Of a stretch of DNA of 63,928 bases, positions 33,898-41,850 are shown in pieces. The DNA comes from an uncultured bacterium. Lineage in GTDB: Bacteria; Bacillota; Clostridia; Lachnospirales; Lachnospiraceae. The stretch is taken from positions 1 through 63,928 of the forward strand of contig CANOLZ010000002.1 of NCBI GenBank assembly GCA_947567075.1. Reading direction: 5' to 3'. Within the stretch, counting starts at the first letter, position 1; the number at the start of each line of letters is the position of its first letter. The notes below the pieces were generated by a model. It saw only the letters and a list, made by a program, of their open reading frames with translations, did no database searches and had not been told where the DNA came from. Made by a program: the position numbers and the translations under genes.

Positions 33898-35499
33898 TCA
33901 TCCTCCAAGTCTCATAATGAGATGTTCCAGCATCTCACTTACAACATTAATATACCTGCTAGACGCATTATAAGCATTCTGGAATTTGATCATATTTGTC
34001 AGTTCCTCACTAGAAGAAACTCCCATTACCATTTGCCTGGAATTTTCTATGCTTTCTACTGTAGATGTCTGGGTTTCTGCTACATTTCGGAATACGGAAC
34101 CTAAGCTGGCATATTGCTTCACGATATTTTCATAATAAGTTGTAAAATTATTTTTATCTGTTGCATTGGGATTCAAGGTTAAATATTTCTTTGAAAAAGC
34201 TTGCACCAACGCATCTGCCTTTGCCTGATCTGCCTTCCCGTCCTTTGTGTAAAAGCTTAACAACGTCTCGTCCTGAAGCAAATCAGGATTGATCTTAAGG
34301 TTGCCACATGTATACATTGTTTCTGGAACATTCAGATCTTCTCCTACAACATTGTGATCTCTGTTTTCTGAAAGTCTAAGAAACATATCATAATTTGTGG
34401 AATTTCCATTTGCGTCAGGAGGATTTAGCACCATATTTATCTGGGTGACAATTTCATGGATTAAATTGTCAAATTCCGCCTGCACATTCATAATCAGAGA
34501 CTGGGATATTGTATTGGTATAATAACCAGGTCTGTTAAATTGTGGATAGGAACCATTTCCAGAAGGATCCGATTCATAGAGATCCGTGAAATTTGCACTG
34601 TGATCCCCTCTTGCCAGAAGTATCCCTTTTAGCTGTCCAATATCTGTATTCAGGTCAGAAGAAACCTCTCTGCTCAAATTATAGACTTCCATGTCATCGT
34701 ACTCTGGCCAAATAGCAGTGTAGAATCCGTTTTCCTCCTCTCTGTACCCCATTTTCTGCACTCTGTCGCTTGTTACAAACTGTACTCCTTCTATGCTGAC
34801 TGTTACAACTCCATCTATGTCTTCTGCATATTTAATTTTTACCATGGAACCTAGTTGATCTAACAAAAAGTTCCTCTTATCCCTAAGATCGTTAGCCTCT
34901 TCCTGTCCTCCCTTTTCTATCATACGTATTTGTCCATTGAGAGAACTGATCATTTCCCCATAATCGTTGATCTTATCTATTAAATCCTTTGCCTGTTTAT
35001 TCAGTGTATTTTGATATCCCACCAGACCATTATAGACAGCGTCAGCCCTCTCTAAAAATTTATAAGACTGGTTGACAAAAAGACCTAAGTTTACAGAATT
35101 CGTTGGATCCTTTTGAACTTCCTGGACAGCTACCCACAAATTTTCCAAAGATTCCTGGAATGAAACACCTTCTAATTCTCCAAAAAAATCTTCTAATTGG
35201 GTTACGGTCTTCGCTGTCTCCTCATAAAAAGCCTGCCTCCCTACTTCCTGGCGGTAACGCTGATCCAGAAAGAAATCTCTAACCTGCCTTACTTTCTGTA
35301 CATCTGTTCCCAGTCCAAGCTGCATAGGTGAGACAGCCGCATTTCCAATACTATTGTACCGCCTATCGCCCATAATAATCTGCTGGCGGGTAAAGCCTTT
35401 TGTATCAATATTTGATAAATTGTGGGCAGTTGTATTTAAGGAATTCTGACTTGACATTAGACCTGAATTCCCTATATACAAATTACTCATTAACGACAT
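33898..35499 (-). CDS. flgK: Hook-associated protein FlgK, copy 2
   Basis: About 533 residues from the ATG at 35499, 6 bp after GGAGG. A frame from 35589 would add 30 residues that do not fit the family. NLYIGNSGLMSSQNSLNTTA and HNLSNIDTKGFTRQQIIMGD are the FlgK N-terminus; NMIKFQNAYNASSRYINVVS and a final LIMRLGG form the C-terminus. It looks closer to the usual FlgK than copy 1 does. It is probably translated from the flgM transcript. Confidence 0.92.
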   Translation of the reverse strand: MSLMSNLYIGNSGLMSSQNSLNTTAHNLSNIDTKGFTRQQIIMGDRRYNSIGNAAVSPMQLGLGTDVQKVRQVRDFFLDQRYRQEVGRQAFYEETAKTVTQLEDFFGELEGVSFQESLENLWVAVQEVQKDPTNSVNLGLFVNQSYKFLERADAVYNGLVGYQNTLNKQAKDLIDKINDYGEMISSLNGQIRMIEKGGQEEANDLRDKRNFLLDQLGSMVKIKYAEDIDGVVTVSIEGVQFVTSDRVQKMGYREEENGFYTAIWPEYDDMEVYNLSREVSSDLNTDIGQLKGILLARGDHSANFTDLYESDPSGNGSYPQFNRPGYYTNTISQSLIMNVQAEFDNLIHEIVTQINMVLNPPDANGNSTNYDMFLRLSENRDHNVVGEDLNVPETMYTCGNLKINPDLLQDETLLSFYTKDGKADQAKADALVQAFSKKYLTLNPNATDKNNFTTYYENIVKQYASLGSVFRNVAETQTSTVESIENSRQMVMGVSSSEELTNMIKFQNAYNASSRYINVVSEMLEHLIMRLGG

Positions 35500-35588
35500 A
35501 ATAATCCTCCATTCTTGCACAACTGGCGGAAATACGTTTGAAAAACAAATGGACGACTTGTTTTTCAAGTCTCCGCCTTTCATTAACA

Positions 35589-36107
35589 TTATTGCTTTGT
35601 GTCAAAACTTCCCCTGCTGTGTCCCATAAAATTCCCAGCATTTTCCGCACCCCTATTATAATTAGCTGTTTCTGGCGCTAAACGCATAGACTGAATTAAA
35701 TTTAAATCAAACTCCACCATCTCCAATGACAGCTGGATCAATTCTCCATTATGTTCATTTACTTGGCGCATAATCGTTATTGTATCCTGAAGCTTTTTAT
35801 AAACTTCTGAAAGTCTCTGCTTTTCCTTTGGCTGGGAATCCATCATGTCTATAAGACCTTTCAATTTTAAATCTTTAACATCCTTGTTAATTACGTTGGC
35901 AATGTCCTGAAACACTTCTTCCCTCTTTTGTTCCAGGCGATTGAGTCTGCTCACAACGATTTGTTCCTCATCCGTGATTGATTGTAACTTCTTTACATCT
36001 CTTCCTACTATAATCGGCGTTTTGCTCTGAGAAAGCTCCAGCAGCATTTCATATTCTGAATTTTCCTGTTCCAAAACCTTTACTAATTCTTCCACTAAAC
36101 TTGCCAC
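35589..36107 (-). CDS. flgN: FlgN-family export chaperone
   Basis: This 172-residue helical protein (VEELVKVLEQENSEYEMLLE; LEQKREEVFQDIANVINKD) has the size and coiled-coil pattern of FlgN, the cytosolic chaperone for FlgK and FlgL. Its place between flgM and flgK is the standard firmicute order. Sequence conservation in this family is low. Confidence 0.8.
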   Translation of the reverse strand: MASLVEELVKVLEQENSEYEMLLELSQSKTPIIVGRDVKKLQSITDEEQIVVSRLNRLEQKREEVFQDIANVINKDVKDLKLKGLIDMMDSQPKEKQRLSEVYKKLQDTITIMRQVNEHNGELIQLSLEMVEFDLNLIQSMRLAPETANYNRGAENAGNFMGHSRGSFDTKQ

Positions 36108-36146
36108 TGGTCTACCTCTCTTTTCCCTTTTTCTTTTCTTCTGCTC

Positions 36147-36434
36147 TTACTCATTATAGAGCATCATAGACTGGTATTTCTCCAGCACTTTATTTGCAAA
36201 ATCATTGCCGCTTACTTGATATGCGCCGCTGTCTATACGGCTTTTTATGGACTCTGTCAAATCTGTCCTAATATCTGGCTGCTTCGCTATTGCTGCTTTT
36301 GCAGCCTGATAATCCTTGCCTGCGCTTGAGATCACTACTTGATCTGATACCCCGGCTCTTTTCATATCCTTTGACTTTTTCACTGTGTCTGCCTTGTAAA
36401 TAGAATTTACCTGGCTATAAGCTTCAATACGCAT
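36147..36434 (-). CDS. flgM: Anti-sigma-28 factor FlgM
   Basis: The 95-residue protein starts at 36434 (GGGAGGAC upstream) with MRIEAYSQVNSIYK and ends with IRTDLTESIKSRIDSGAYQV then FANKVLEKYQSMM, the sigma-binding helices of FlgM. A longer frame to 36656 has no ribosome site and reads into the divergent gene. FlgM holds sigma-28 inactive until it is exported. It heads the late operon and has its own sigma-28 promoter, which gives feedback. Confidence 0.87.
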   Translation of the reverse strand: MRIEAYSQVNSIYKADTVKKSKDMKRAGVSDQVVISSAGKDYQAAKAAIAKQPDIRTDLTESIKSRIDSGAYQVSGNDFANKVLEKYQSMMLYNE

Positions 36435-36481
36435 TATAGAGTCCTCCCTCCCATAAAAAATAATTTCATTACTTGTATTTA

Positions 36482-36508
36482 TTATCGGCATTTTTTTATT
36501 TTTCATTA
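36482..36508 (-). promoter_or_regulatory. Sigma-28 promoter of the flgM-flgN-flgK operon
   Basis: On the minus strand TAAT (36505-36508), 15 bp, then a perfect GCCGATAA (36482-36489). The start would be near 36475, about 40 bp before the flgM ATG. Confidence 0.78.
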
Positions 36509-36583
36509 GGCCAGGTTTCAAAATGTTGACCTCTGAGCCTTTCTGCCTTATCATTCCTTTTCTGATATATCCCTTCTTTTTTA

Positions 36584-36612
36584 TTGTGTTATGAGTAAGA
36601 GAATGATATGAT
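36584..36612 (+). promoter_or_regulatory. Probable sigma-A promoter of the DeoR-type regulator
   Basis: TTGTGT (36584-36589) and TATGAT (36607-36612) are separated by 17 bp, about 42 bp before the ATG. Moderate match. Confidence 0.5.
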
Positions 36613-36654
36613 GAAAAAAAGATAATCTGTCCAGCTGTATGAGAAGGAGGAAAC

Positions 36655-37416
36655 ATGCTAGTAATTACTAGGAGATCTCAGATTAAAGAAATTTTATTAG
36701 CAAGGAAAAGTGTAACTGTATCTGAATTATCAAAAATATTTTCTGTCACTGAAGAAACGATCCGAAGAGACTTACAGCAATTAGAAAACAGCGGCTTTCT
36801 CACTAGAACTTACGGAGGAGCTTTTATTCAAGACGGTGCCTTGAGCGAGGTTGATTTTGTTTTAAGTGAAACAGAACATTTAGATAGTAAAGAAGCCATT
36901 GCCTCTAAATGCATGGAATTTATCCATCAAGATGACATTATTTTTCTCGACGCATCTACCACAGCTACCTTTATTGCCAAAAACCTTCGAAATATGAGAT
37001 TGACCGTAGTTACAAATTCTCTCATGGTCATCGATCAGCTAAAAGATTGCGAACCCATTCATTTAATTTGTGTTGGTGGAACATTTTTTCCAAACTCTAA
37101 ATCTTTTCATGGTTCAACTACGACTAATAACCTCAAAAATTATTTTTTGGATAAAGTTTTTATATCCTGCAGCTCCCTTTCTCTTGAGCATGGCATTATG
37201 GACTCCAATGAAGAAAGCGCTTCCCTTAGGCAGCTTTTATTAAAATCCGGAAATTCCATTTACCTTGTTGCAGATAAGTCCAAGTTTAATAAAACCTCCT
37301 TTGTTCATATTTGTGATTATACTCCTATTCACGCTCTTATTTCAGATTTTCACTTTACACCCAACTGGATAAAAGTTTTAAAAGATAAATGTGTCAATAT
37401 TTATTCATGCAACTAG
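36655..37416 (+). CDS. DeoR/GlpR-family transcriptional regulator
   Basis: The 253-residue protein has the DeoR helix-turn-helix (VTVSELSKIFSVTEETIRRD followed by LQQLENSGFLTRTYGGA) in its first 60 residues, then the sugar-phosphate-sensing domain with IIFLDASTTATFIAKNL, VVTNSLMVI and ICVGGTFFP, ending with VADKSKFNKTSF. AGAAGGAGG precedes the ATG. Such proteins repress sugar operons and sense phosphosugars. No target operon is adjacent; it stands divergent from flgM, but nothing shows that it controls motility. Confidence 0.88.
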   Translation: MLVITRRSQIKEILLARKSVTVSELSKIFSVTEETIRRDLQQLENSGFLTRTYGGAFIQDGALSEVDFVLSETEHLDSKEAIASKCMEFIHQDDIIFLDASTTATFIAKNLRNMRLTVVTNSLMVIDQLKDCEPIHLICVGGTFFPNSKSFHGSTTTNNLKNYFLDKVFISCSSLSLEHGIMDSNEESASLRQLLLKSGNSIYLVADKSKFNKTSFVHICDYTPIHALISDFHFTPNWIKVLKDKCVNIYSCN

Positions 37417-37466
37417 CATCTCTTCTATTTTTTATTCTTCCATAACTGGGAATAGAGGAAGGGAAC

Positions 37467-37530
37467 AGCCGGAAATGTTCCATAAACCGTTATTTCAGTA
37501 GGAACTTTTCCGGCTTTTGTCTGTTTTTCT
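37467..37530. terminator. Long terminator hairpin after the DeoR-type gene
   Basis: AGCCGGAA (37467-37474) pairs with TTCCGGCT (37508-37515), and inside it GTTCC pairs with GGAAC, giving about 13 bp around a 19-nt loop. A T-rich tail follows on the plus strand. It sits between convergent genes. A smaller alternative hairpin GGAACA/TGTTCC overlaps the left arm. Confidence 0.7.
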
Positions 37531-37543
37531 TATTTATTTTCTT

Positions 37544-38113
37544 CTATCTCTCCACCAAAATTTCTTTATCTTTGCCCCAGGCATATTCCATAAAGTCATC
37601 TACCCATCCTTTATAACGGATATAATCGCTCCACGCCCCCACAATTTGCATTTCTGTTATTATTTTACGGGCAAGCTCCAAATAATTTGTCTTTTCCAAA
37701 ATTGATGTGTCTCCTGCTTCTTCTCTTAATCTGGACATCTTTAAAAAATCATTAGCATGACCCGTATGTACACTCCATGCCAATACTTCCACATAGGAAC
37801 AATGGTTTGGATTAACATTCTTCACATTAATTTCCCGCTCATAATCATTTCCGTTTATATCTGTTCCTTTTACAATATATACAGGATTGTCTTTGGAAAA
37901 TCCTTCCGCCTTGTAAACATTTGCCGTTTCGCCCGTAGGAACATGGCAAATGGCAAATAAAGCATTGCTATCTATTGCATATTTTGGAACTTTTTGGGAA
38001 GAGCCAGAGACTTCTTTTGTAAAGTCTTTTTGATCTGGCTTTTTTGAAGAGATTGGTTGCTTTCCCATAGAAGGGTAGGAACTCATTCCTGTTAGATAAA
38101 CGTACATATCCAT
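37544..38113 (-). CDS. Unknown protein, probable member of the sigma-28 regulon
   Basis: The protein has 189 residues. The first 45 are polar and probably disordered (SSYPSMGKQPISSKKPDQKD), with no signal peptide. Residues 45-190 look folded, with IDSNALFAICHVPTGETANV, YIVKGTDINGNDYEREINVK and a helical WSDYIRYKGWVDDFMEYAWG. It lies 38 bp downstream of the 104-residue gene and probably shares its sigma-28 promoter, which suggests a role in motility or export by the flagellar apparatus. The disordered N-terminus would suit a flagellar export substrate. I do not recognise the family. ATG 38113 has its Shine-Dalgarno rather close; ATG 38107 is an alternative. Confidence 0.6.
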   Translation of the reverse strand: MDMYVYLTGMSSYPSMGKQPISSKKPDQKDFTKEVSGSSQKVPKYAIDSNALFAICHVPTGETANVYKAEGFSKDNPVYIVKGTDINGNDYEREINVKNVNPNHCSYVEVLAWSVHTGHANDFLKMSRLREEAGDTSILEKTNYLELARKIITEMQIVGAWSDYIRYKGWVDDFMEYAWGKDKEILVER

Positions 38114-38151
38114 TTTCCTTTCACTATATTCAACAAACGATACTCTTCCTC

Positions 38152-38466
38152 TTAATTTTCAGAAATTTGTTCTTGTGTTTTTTGCTCCTCCCTTTTTTTA
38201 CCCTCTTCCCTTATCTCTTCTCTTATAAGGTTTTCTGTTTTGTCAAACTTATTTATAAATCTTTCCCACTCTTTCATTGTAAAAGATTGAGAACCTATTT
38301 GAAAGGAAGGTTCCATTTCCCCTTTTCGTATTTTGTCCACAAGTTCTTCTCTTTTTTCTTGTAATAATTTTTGATAGTCTGTTATCTCCCTTCTCCCTGT
38401 ACCTACATCGGATAAATAAGAATCACTAATATTCCCATATCCAGTTCCTACTGTTCTAATCGCCAT
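38152..38466 (-). CDS. Small unknown protein behind a sigma-28-like promoter
   Basis: This 104-residue protein starts MAIRTVGTGYGNISDSYLSD after AGAAAGGAG. The first 30 residues are Gly/Ser-rich, then a charged coiled segment follows (ITDYQKLLQEKREELVDKIR) and an Arg/Lys/Glu-rich tail. A short middle block FQIGSQSFTMKEWERFINKF looks like a docking motif. It is first in a two-gene unit with the 189-residue protein. Function unknown. Confidence 0.6.
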   Translation of the reverse strand: MAIRTVGTGYGNISDSYLSDVGTGRREITDYQKLLQEKREELVDKIRKGEMEPSFQIGSQSFTMKEWERFINKFDKTENLIREEIREEGKKREEQKTQEQISEN

Positions 38467-38559
38467 AAAATTCTCCTTTCTGCAATCCTTCTATCATTCC
38501 AGATTGCTCCACTTTCTCAAAAGTCCAAGTGGATTATTTCATTTTTTGTTACTTTAATA

Positions 38560-38586
38560 TTATCGTCACTTTACCTTGAAAATTTA
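38560..38586 (-). promoter_or_regulatory. Sigma-28-like promoter of the two unknown genes
   Basis: On the minus strand TAAA (38583-38586), exactly 15 bp, then GACGATAA (38560-38567): one mismatch from the consensus. It lies about 95 bp before the 104-residue gene. Confidence 0.68.
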
Positions 38587-38599
38587 CCATTGTATTTTT

Positions 38600-39475
38600 T
38601 TATTTCTGCCTTTCTCCACAAATATCTAGGTAAAATCTTTTCATCTTCTCCTTTTTTTTGCCTTGCTCTATATAAACATTTTCCAAATAGTGAAATCCTA
38701 GACTTTCACATAATTTTATAGAAGGAATGTTTTCTTCCATAATAAAGCACTGTAATGCCTTACATTCCAATTCCTCCCTGGCATATTGTATGGCTGCCCT
38801 GCATGCCTCCCTTCCAAAACCCTTTCTTTCATACTCTCTTCCAATAATATATCCTAGCTCCAGCTCCTCATATCCTTCCCTGTGCTCCAGTCCTACCCTT
38901 CCAATTACTTCTCTCCCTTCTTTTTTTTCTACAATCCACATACCATATTGGTAAAACTCATACATACTCTCTATATAAGCTTTTGTATAAGCCACCTCAT
39001 CTTCTACATTTTCAAATAGAGGCTCCATAAAATCTGTTATGCCCTCTCCCTCATACATTTTGTACAAAAGAGGAACATCTTCTAATACAATTTCCCTTAT
39101 GATACATCTTTTTGTCTCTCTAATAATCCATGGAAGCTTATGTTTCCTTCGATATAATCGGTCAAAAAACATTCCATTACTCTCTTTTACCCCTTCCATT
39201 ATCCATTTAGACTTTGTAGATGGGCAGGGACCTCTCTCTGGGTTCCAATAAAAAGCCGCTGCCGTCTTACTGCTCATCGCTAAATCTATATACTCCTCAT
39301 TATCTGTTAAAAGAAAACTATTGTCTCCATTATTTGTCCTCCATTCCATTTCATTTTTTATTAAAATTACTTGAATGCCATCTTTTCTCAACGTTTTCCT
39401 AAGAATATTCTTTACTTCTTCTCCATCCTTATCTAACCAAAGAAGTATTTTTTTTACCAATAAACCATATTCCAT
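38600..39475 (-). CDS. GNAT acetyltransferase with an extra N-terminal domain
   Basis: The protein has 291 residues. The C-terminal half (from about 120) is a GNAT domain: CIIREIVLEDVPLLYKMYEG, then EVIGRVGLEHREGYEELELG and REYERKGFGREACRAAIQYA with the R/K-x-G-x-G acetyl-CoA loop, and IPSIKLCESLGFHYLENVYI. The first 110 residues (VKKILLWLDKDGEEVKNILR) form a separate small domain I cannot name. The family acetylates amines, including ribosomal N-termini and small molecules. It is not clearly part of the flagellar unit, since it lies just upstream of that promoter. Confidence 0.75.
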   Translation of the reverse strand: MEYGLLVKKILLWLDKDGEEVKNILRKTLRKDGIQVILIKNEMEWRTNNGDNSFLLTDNEEYIDLAMSSKTAAAFYWNPERGPCPSTKSKWIMEGVKESNGMFFDRLYRRKHKLPWIIRETKRCIIREIVLEDVPLLYKMYEGEGITDFMEPLFENVEDEVAYTKAYIESMYEFYQYGMWIVEKKEGREVIGRVGLEHREGYEELELGYIIGREYERKGFGREACRAAIQYAREELECKALQCFIMEENIPSIKLCESLGFHYLENVYIEQGKKKEKMKRFYLDICGERQK

Positions 39476-39486
39476 GGAAATCCCCC

Positions 39487-39515
39487 TTTACGAATCTCCT
39501 CTTTTTCGGTACAAT
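39487..39515 (+). promoter_or_regulatory. Sigma-A promoter of the cyclophilin gene
   Basis: TTTACG (39487-39492), 17 bp, TACAAT (39510-39515); the ATG is at 39557. Good spacing and five of six matches at -10. Confidence 0.6.
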
Positions 39516-39556
39516 AAAAGTCACTCTTATTTTAACAATAGAAAGGACGAAAAACA

Positions 39557-40078
39557 ATGGCACAAAATCCAATTGTAACAATTCAAATGGAAGATAAAAG
39601 CATTATTAAAGCAGAATTATACCCAGAAATTGCCCCCAACACTGTCAACAATTTTATCCATTTAATTAAACAAAAATATTATGATGGACTTATCTTTCAC
39701 AGAGTTATCCAAGGCTTTATGATACAAGGAGGTTGTCCAGAAGGGAACGGAATGGGAGGTCCTGGGTATAGCATTAAAGGGGAATTCTCTCAAAATGGCT
39801 TTGAAAATGATTTAGCCCATACAGAAGGAGTTTTATCTATGGCCAGAAGCTCCCTTCCCGATTCTGCCGGCTCCCAGTTTTTTATTATGCATAAGACAAG
39901 TCCCCACTTAGACGGTGGCTATGCTGCCTTTGGAAAAGTAATAGAAGGTATGGATGTGGTGAACCATATTGCTGAAACAAAGACAGATTATTCTGATAGA
40001 CCTATGGAAAATCAAGTAATGGAGCAGGTTACTGTAGATTCCTTTGGTGTGGAATATCCTGAACCAGAGAAGATTTAA
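39557..40078 (+). CDS. Peptidyl-prolyl cis-trans isomerase, cyclophilin type
   Basis: The 173-residue protein reads NFIHLIKQKYYDGLIFHRVI, QGFMIQGGCPEGNGMGGPGY, LSMARSSLPDSAGSQFFIMH and GYAAFGKVIEGMDVVNHIAE, in the order of bacterial cyclophilins, including the catalytic Arg (FHRVI). There is no signal peptide, so it is cytosolic. It speeds prolyl bond rotation in protein folding. It is a single-gene unit with its own promoter. Confidence 0.93.
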   Translation: MAQNPIVTIQMEDKSIIKAELYPEIAPNTVNNFIHLIKQKYYDGLIFHRVIQGFMIQGGCPEGNGMGGPGYSIKGEFSQNGFENDLAHTEGVLSMARSSLPDSAGSQFFIMHKTSPHLDGGYAAFGKVIEGMDVVNHIAETKTDYSDRPMENQVMEQVTVDSFGVEYPEPEKI

Positions 40079-40101
40079 TTTATCTTCCTAAAAAAGTATG
40101 G

Positions 40102-40413
40102 CTACACTTCGTTTCTATAAAATTTGTTCTTCAAATTGTTTTTCTTTTTCTCCGTAACTTTGGCATATATATCCATTGTTATGGAGATTTTTTCGTTAGC
40201 CTCTTCTAAGAAAGCCGGCTTTTCTAAATATAAGAAATTTAAAAGGGATGCATTGTCATTGGCATGATAAAATTCTTGTTCAATTCTCAGTTTGTAGAAG
40301 CCATCAATGATTTCTATGTATGACATGTCAGATATGTTTTGTAATTGTAATATAGAACTTTGTCTTTCCCTGTGGCGTTGAATCATTGCTGGGCCACAGC
40401 CCTGGCAGGCCAT
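40102..40413 (-). pseudogene. Possible remnant of a tyrosine recombinase C-terminus
   Basis: An open frame of 103 codons whose last part, ISITMDIYAKVTEKKKNNL, resembles the end of integrases of the Tn916 type (…TTMNIY…). The rest (IIDGFYKLRIEQEFYHANDN) has no motif, and the catalytic Arg, His and Tyr set is not complete. No clear ribosome site is seen. It may be the scar of a lost mobile element or a chance open frame. Confidence 0.3.
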
Positions 40414-40674
40414 TGGGAAGCGATTTTAAAACCGTACCTGCTGAAAGGACGAAGATCAAAAACAACAAAGTGGGATTCACTTTTCTACGAAAAACTTTTA
40501 AAAAATTTATTTGTATCTCCTTTCTCAGTTCATGATTCGTTCATATATAATTTAAAATTCTTTCATTCCCTCCACATTGTTTATCCATTTCTATGGCATA
40601 TACTAATACCATCAACAAGTAATCTTGCTGATTTCTAGCAACATTGCTATTTAAATAAACTTTTTCATAATAAT

Positions 40675-40699
40675 TGCCAAGTAATTTTATTACTTGGCA
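40675..40699. repeat. 11-bp perfect inverted repeat with a 3-nt loop
   Basis: TGCCAAGTAAT / ATTACTTGGCA around TTT. A strong hairpin with no T run immediately after. It may be a terminator part or the end of a lost element. Confidence 0.5.
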
Positions 40700-40701
40700 T
40701 C

Positions 40702-40725
40702 CTCCCTTTTATGGGAGCTTTTTTT
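40702..40725 (+). terminator. Short terminator hairpin
   Basis: CTCCC/GGGAG with a 6-nt loop followed by a T7 run on the plus strand. No plus-strand gene ends close by; the nearest is the cyclophilin gene about 600 bp upstream. Confidence 0.55.
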
Positions 40726-40852
40726 CATTTCAAAAGAAAATGTCTGCTAAATGAGTAAATATAACAAAAAGATGCTTTTTTTATATACGTTTTTGCTGTA
40801 CTTGAAATAATTTAAAAACATTCTCCTAAACTTGTTTTTGTAACAGAAGAGC

Positions 40853-40881
40853 AAAAAAAGGCAGACTTAGCTGCCTTTTTT
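40853..40881. terminator. Terminator of the aldolase gene
   Basis: AAAAAAGGCAG/CTGCCTTTTTT around a 6-nt loop, right after the aldolase stop at 40884. The flanking A and T runs make it work on either strand. Confidence 0.8.
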
Positions 40882-40883
40882 AC

Positions 40884-41747
40884 TTAAGCTTTTCCAATAG
40901 AACCAAATAGTTCCATCTTTTCTTTTACTGTTGCCTTTATTGCCTCAAACCCTGGAGCAAGAAGCTTACGGGGGTCAAATCCCTTTCCTTCCTTGTCCTT
41001 TCCAGCTTCGATATATTTACGTGTGGCTTCTGCAAAGGAAAGCTGACATTCTGTATTTACATTGATTTTAGCAACTCCTAAAGAAATTGCTTTCTGAATC
41101 ATTTCAGCTGGTATTCCTGTTCCTCCATGGAGAACGAGAGGCATGTCCCCTGTCAGTTTCTGGATATTGTCTAATGTCTCAAAGCTAAGACCTGCCCAAT
41201 TATCTGGATATTTTCCATGAATGTTTCCAATACCTGCTGCCAGCATGGTTACACCTAAATCCGCTATTGCCTTACATTCCTGGGGATCTGCACATTCTCC
41301 CATTCCAACAACTCCATCTTCTTCTCCACCAATGGATCCTACTTCTGCTTCTAGTGAAAGTCCTTTATCCTTACATACTTTTACTAATTCTTTTGTCTTT
41401 TCTACATTTTCTTCAATTGGGTAGTGAGAACCGTCAAACATGACAGAAGAAAAGCCTGCCTCAATACATTTATAGCAGTGTTCATAGCTGCCGTGATCCA
41501 AGTGGAGGGCTACAGGAACCGTAATTCCAAGTTCTTTAAGCATACCATTTACCATCCCTACTACTGTTGTATATCCTCCCATATATTTTCCAGCACCTTC
41601 TGACACGCCTAAAATTACTGGGGATTTATTCTCCTGTGCAGTTAATAAGATCGCCTTTGTCCACTCTAAATTGTTAATGTTAAACTGGCCTACTGCATAA
41701 TGGCCTGCCTTTGCTTTTTCTAGCATTTCCTTTGCCGAAACTAACAT
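40884..41747 (-). CDS. fba: Class II fructose-1,6-bisphosphate aldolase
   Basis: About 287 residues from the ATG at 41747 (an ATG at 41762 would add MEVMY). AVGQFNINNLEWTKAILLTA, ALHLDHGSYEHCYKCIEAGF (zinc ligands and catalytic Asp), SLEAEVGSIGGEEDGV, LAAGIGNIHGKYP and LVLHGGTGIPAEMIQKAISL are all class II motifs. The enzyme splits fructose-1,6-bisphosphate in glycolysis using zinc. It is a single-gene unit with its own -10 box and terminator. Confidence 0.95.
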   Translation of the reverse strand: MLVSAKEMLEKAKAGHYAVGQFNINNLEWTKAILLTAQENKSPVILGVSEGAGKYMGGYTTVVGMVNGMLKELGITVPVALHLDHGSYEHCYKCIEAGFSSVMFDGSHYPIEENVEKTKELVKVCKDKGLSLEAEVGSIGGEEDGVVGMGECADPQECKAIADLGVTMLAAGIGNIHGKYPDNWAGLSFETLDNIQKLTGDMPLVLHGGTGIPAEMIQKAISLGVAKINVNTECQLSFAEATRKYIEAGKDKEGKGFDPRKLLAPGFEAIKATVKEKMELFGSIGKA

Positions 41748-41764
41748 GTACATTACCTCCATTT

Positions 41765-41779
41765 ATTATGATTCATAAT
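41765..41779. promoter_or_regulatory. 15-bp palindrome in the aldolase leader
   Basis: ATTATGATTCATAAT is a 7-bp inverted repeat around one base, between the -10 box and the aldolase start. It is a candidate operator; no known consensus is assigned. Confidence 0.4.
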
Positions 41780-41794
41780 GATTTGTTCTTGTCC

Positions 41795-41800
41795 ATTATA
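41795..41800 (-). promoter_or_regulatory. -10 box of the aldolase gene
   Basis: A perfect TATAAT on the minus strand, 48 bp upstream of the ATG at 41747. The -35 region is weak, which may mean an activator is needed. Confidence 0.5.
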
Positions 41801-41850
41801 CTCCAAAATCTAAGGTTTTGCTATATGAAGTTCATGAATTTACAAAGTTT

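Larger units (their letters stand above)
40414..40852. other. Intergenic stretch without a recognised gene
   Basis: About 440 bp between the putative integrase scrap and the aldolase terminator. Apart from two hairpins (40675-40699 and 40702-40725) I see no coding region; short open frames lack ribosome sites. With the integrase-like scrap beside it, this may be a decayed insertion site. Confidence 0.5.

Noticed and set aside
36435-36656. FlgM extended N-terminus of 74 residues
   Set aside because: It would cover the sigma-28 promoter and the divergent promoter and has no ribosome site; FlgM is typically about 90-100 residues.
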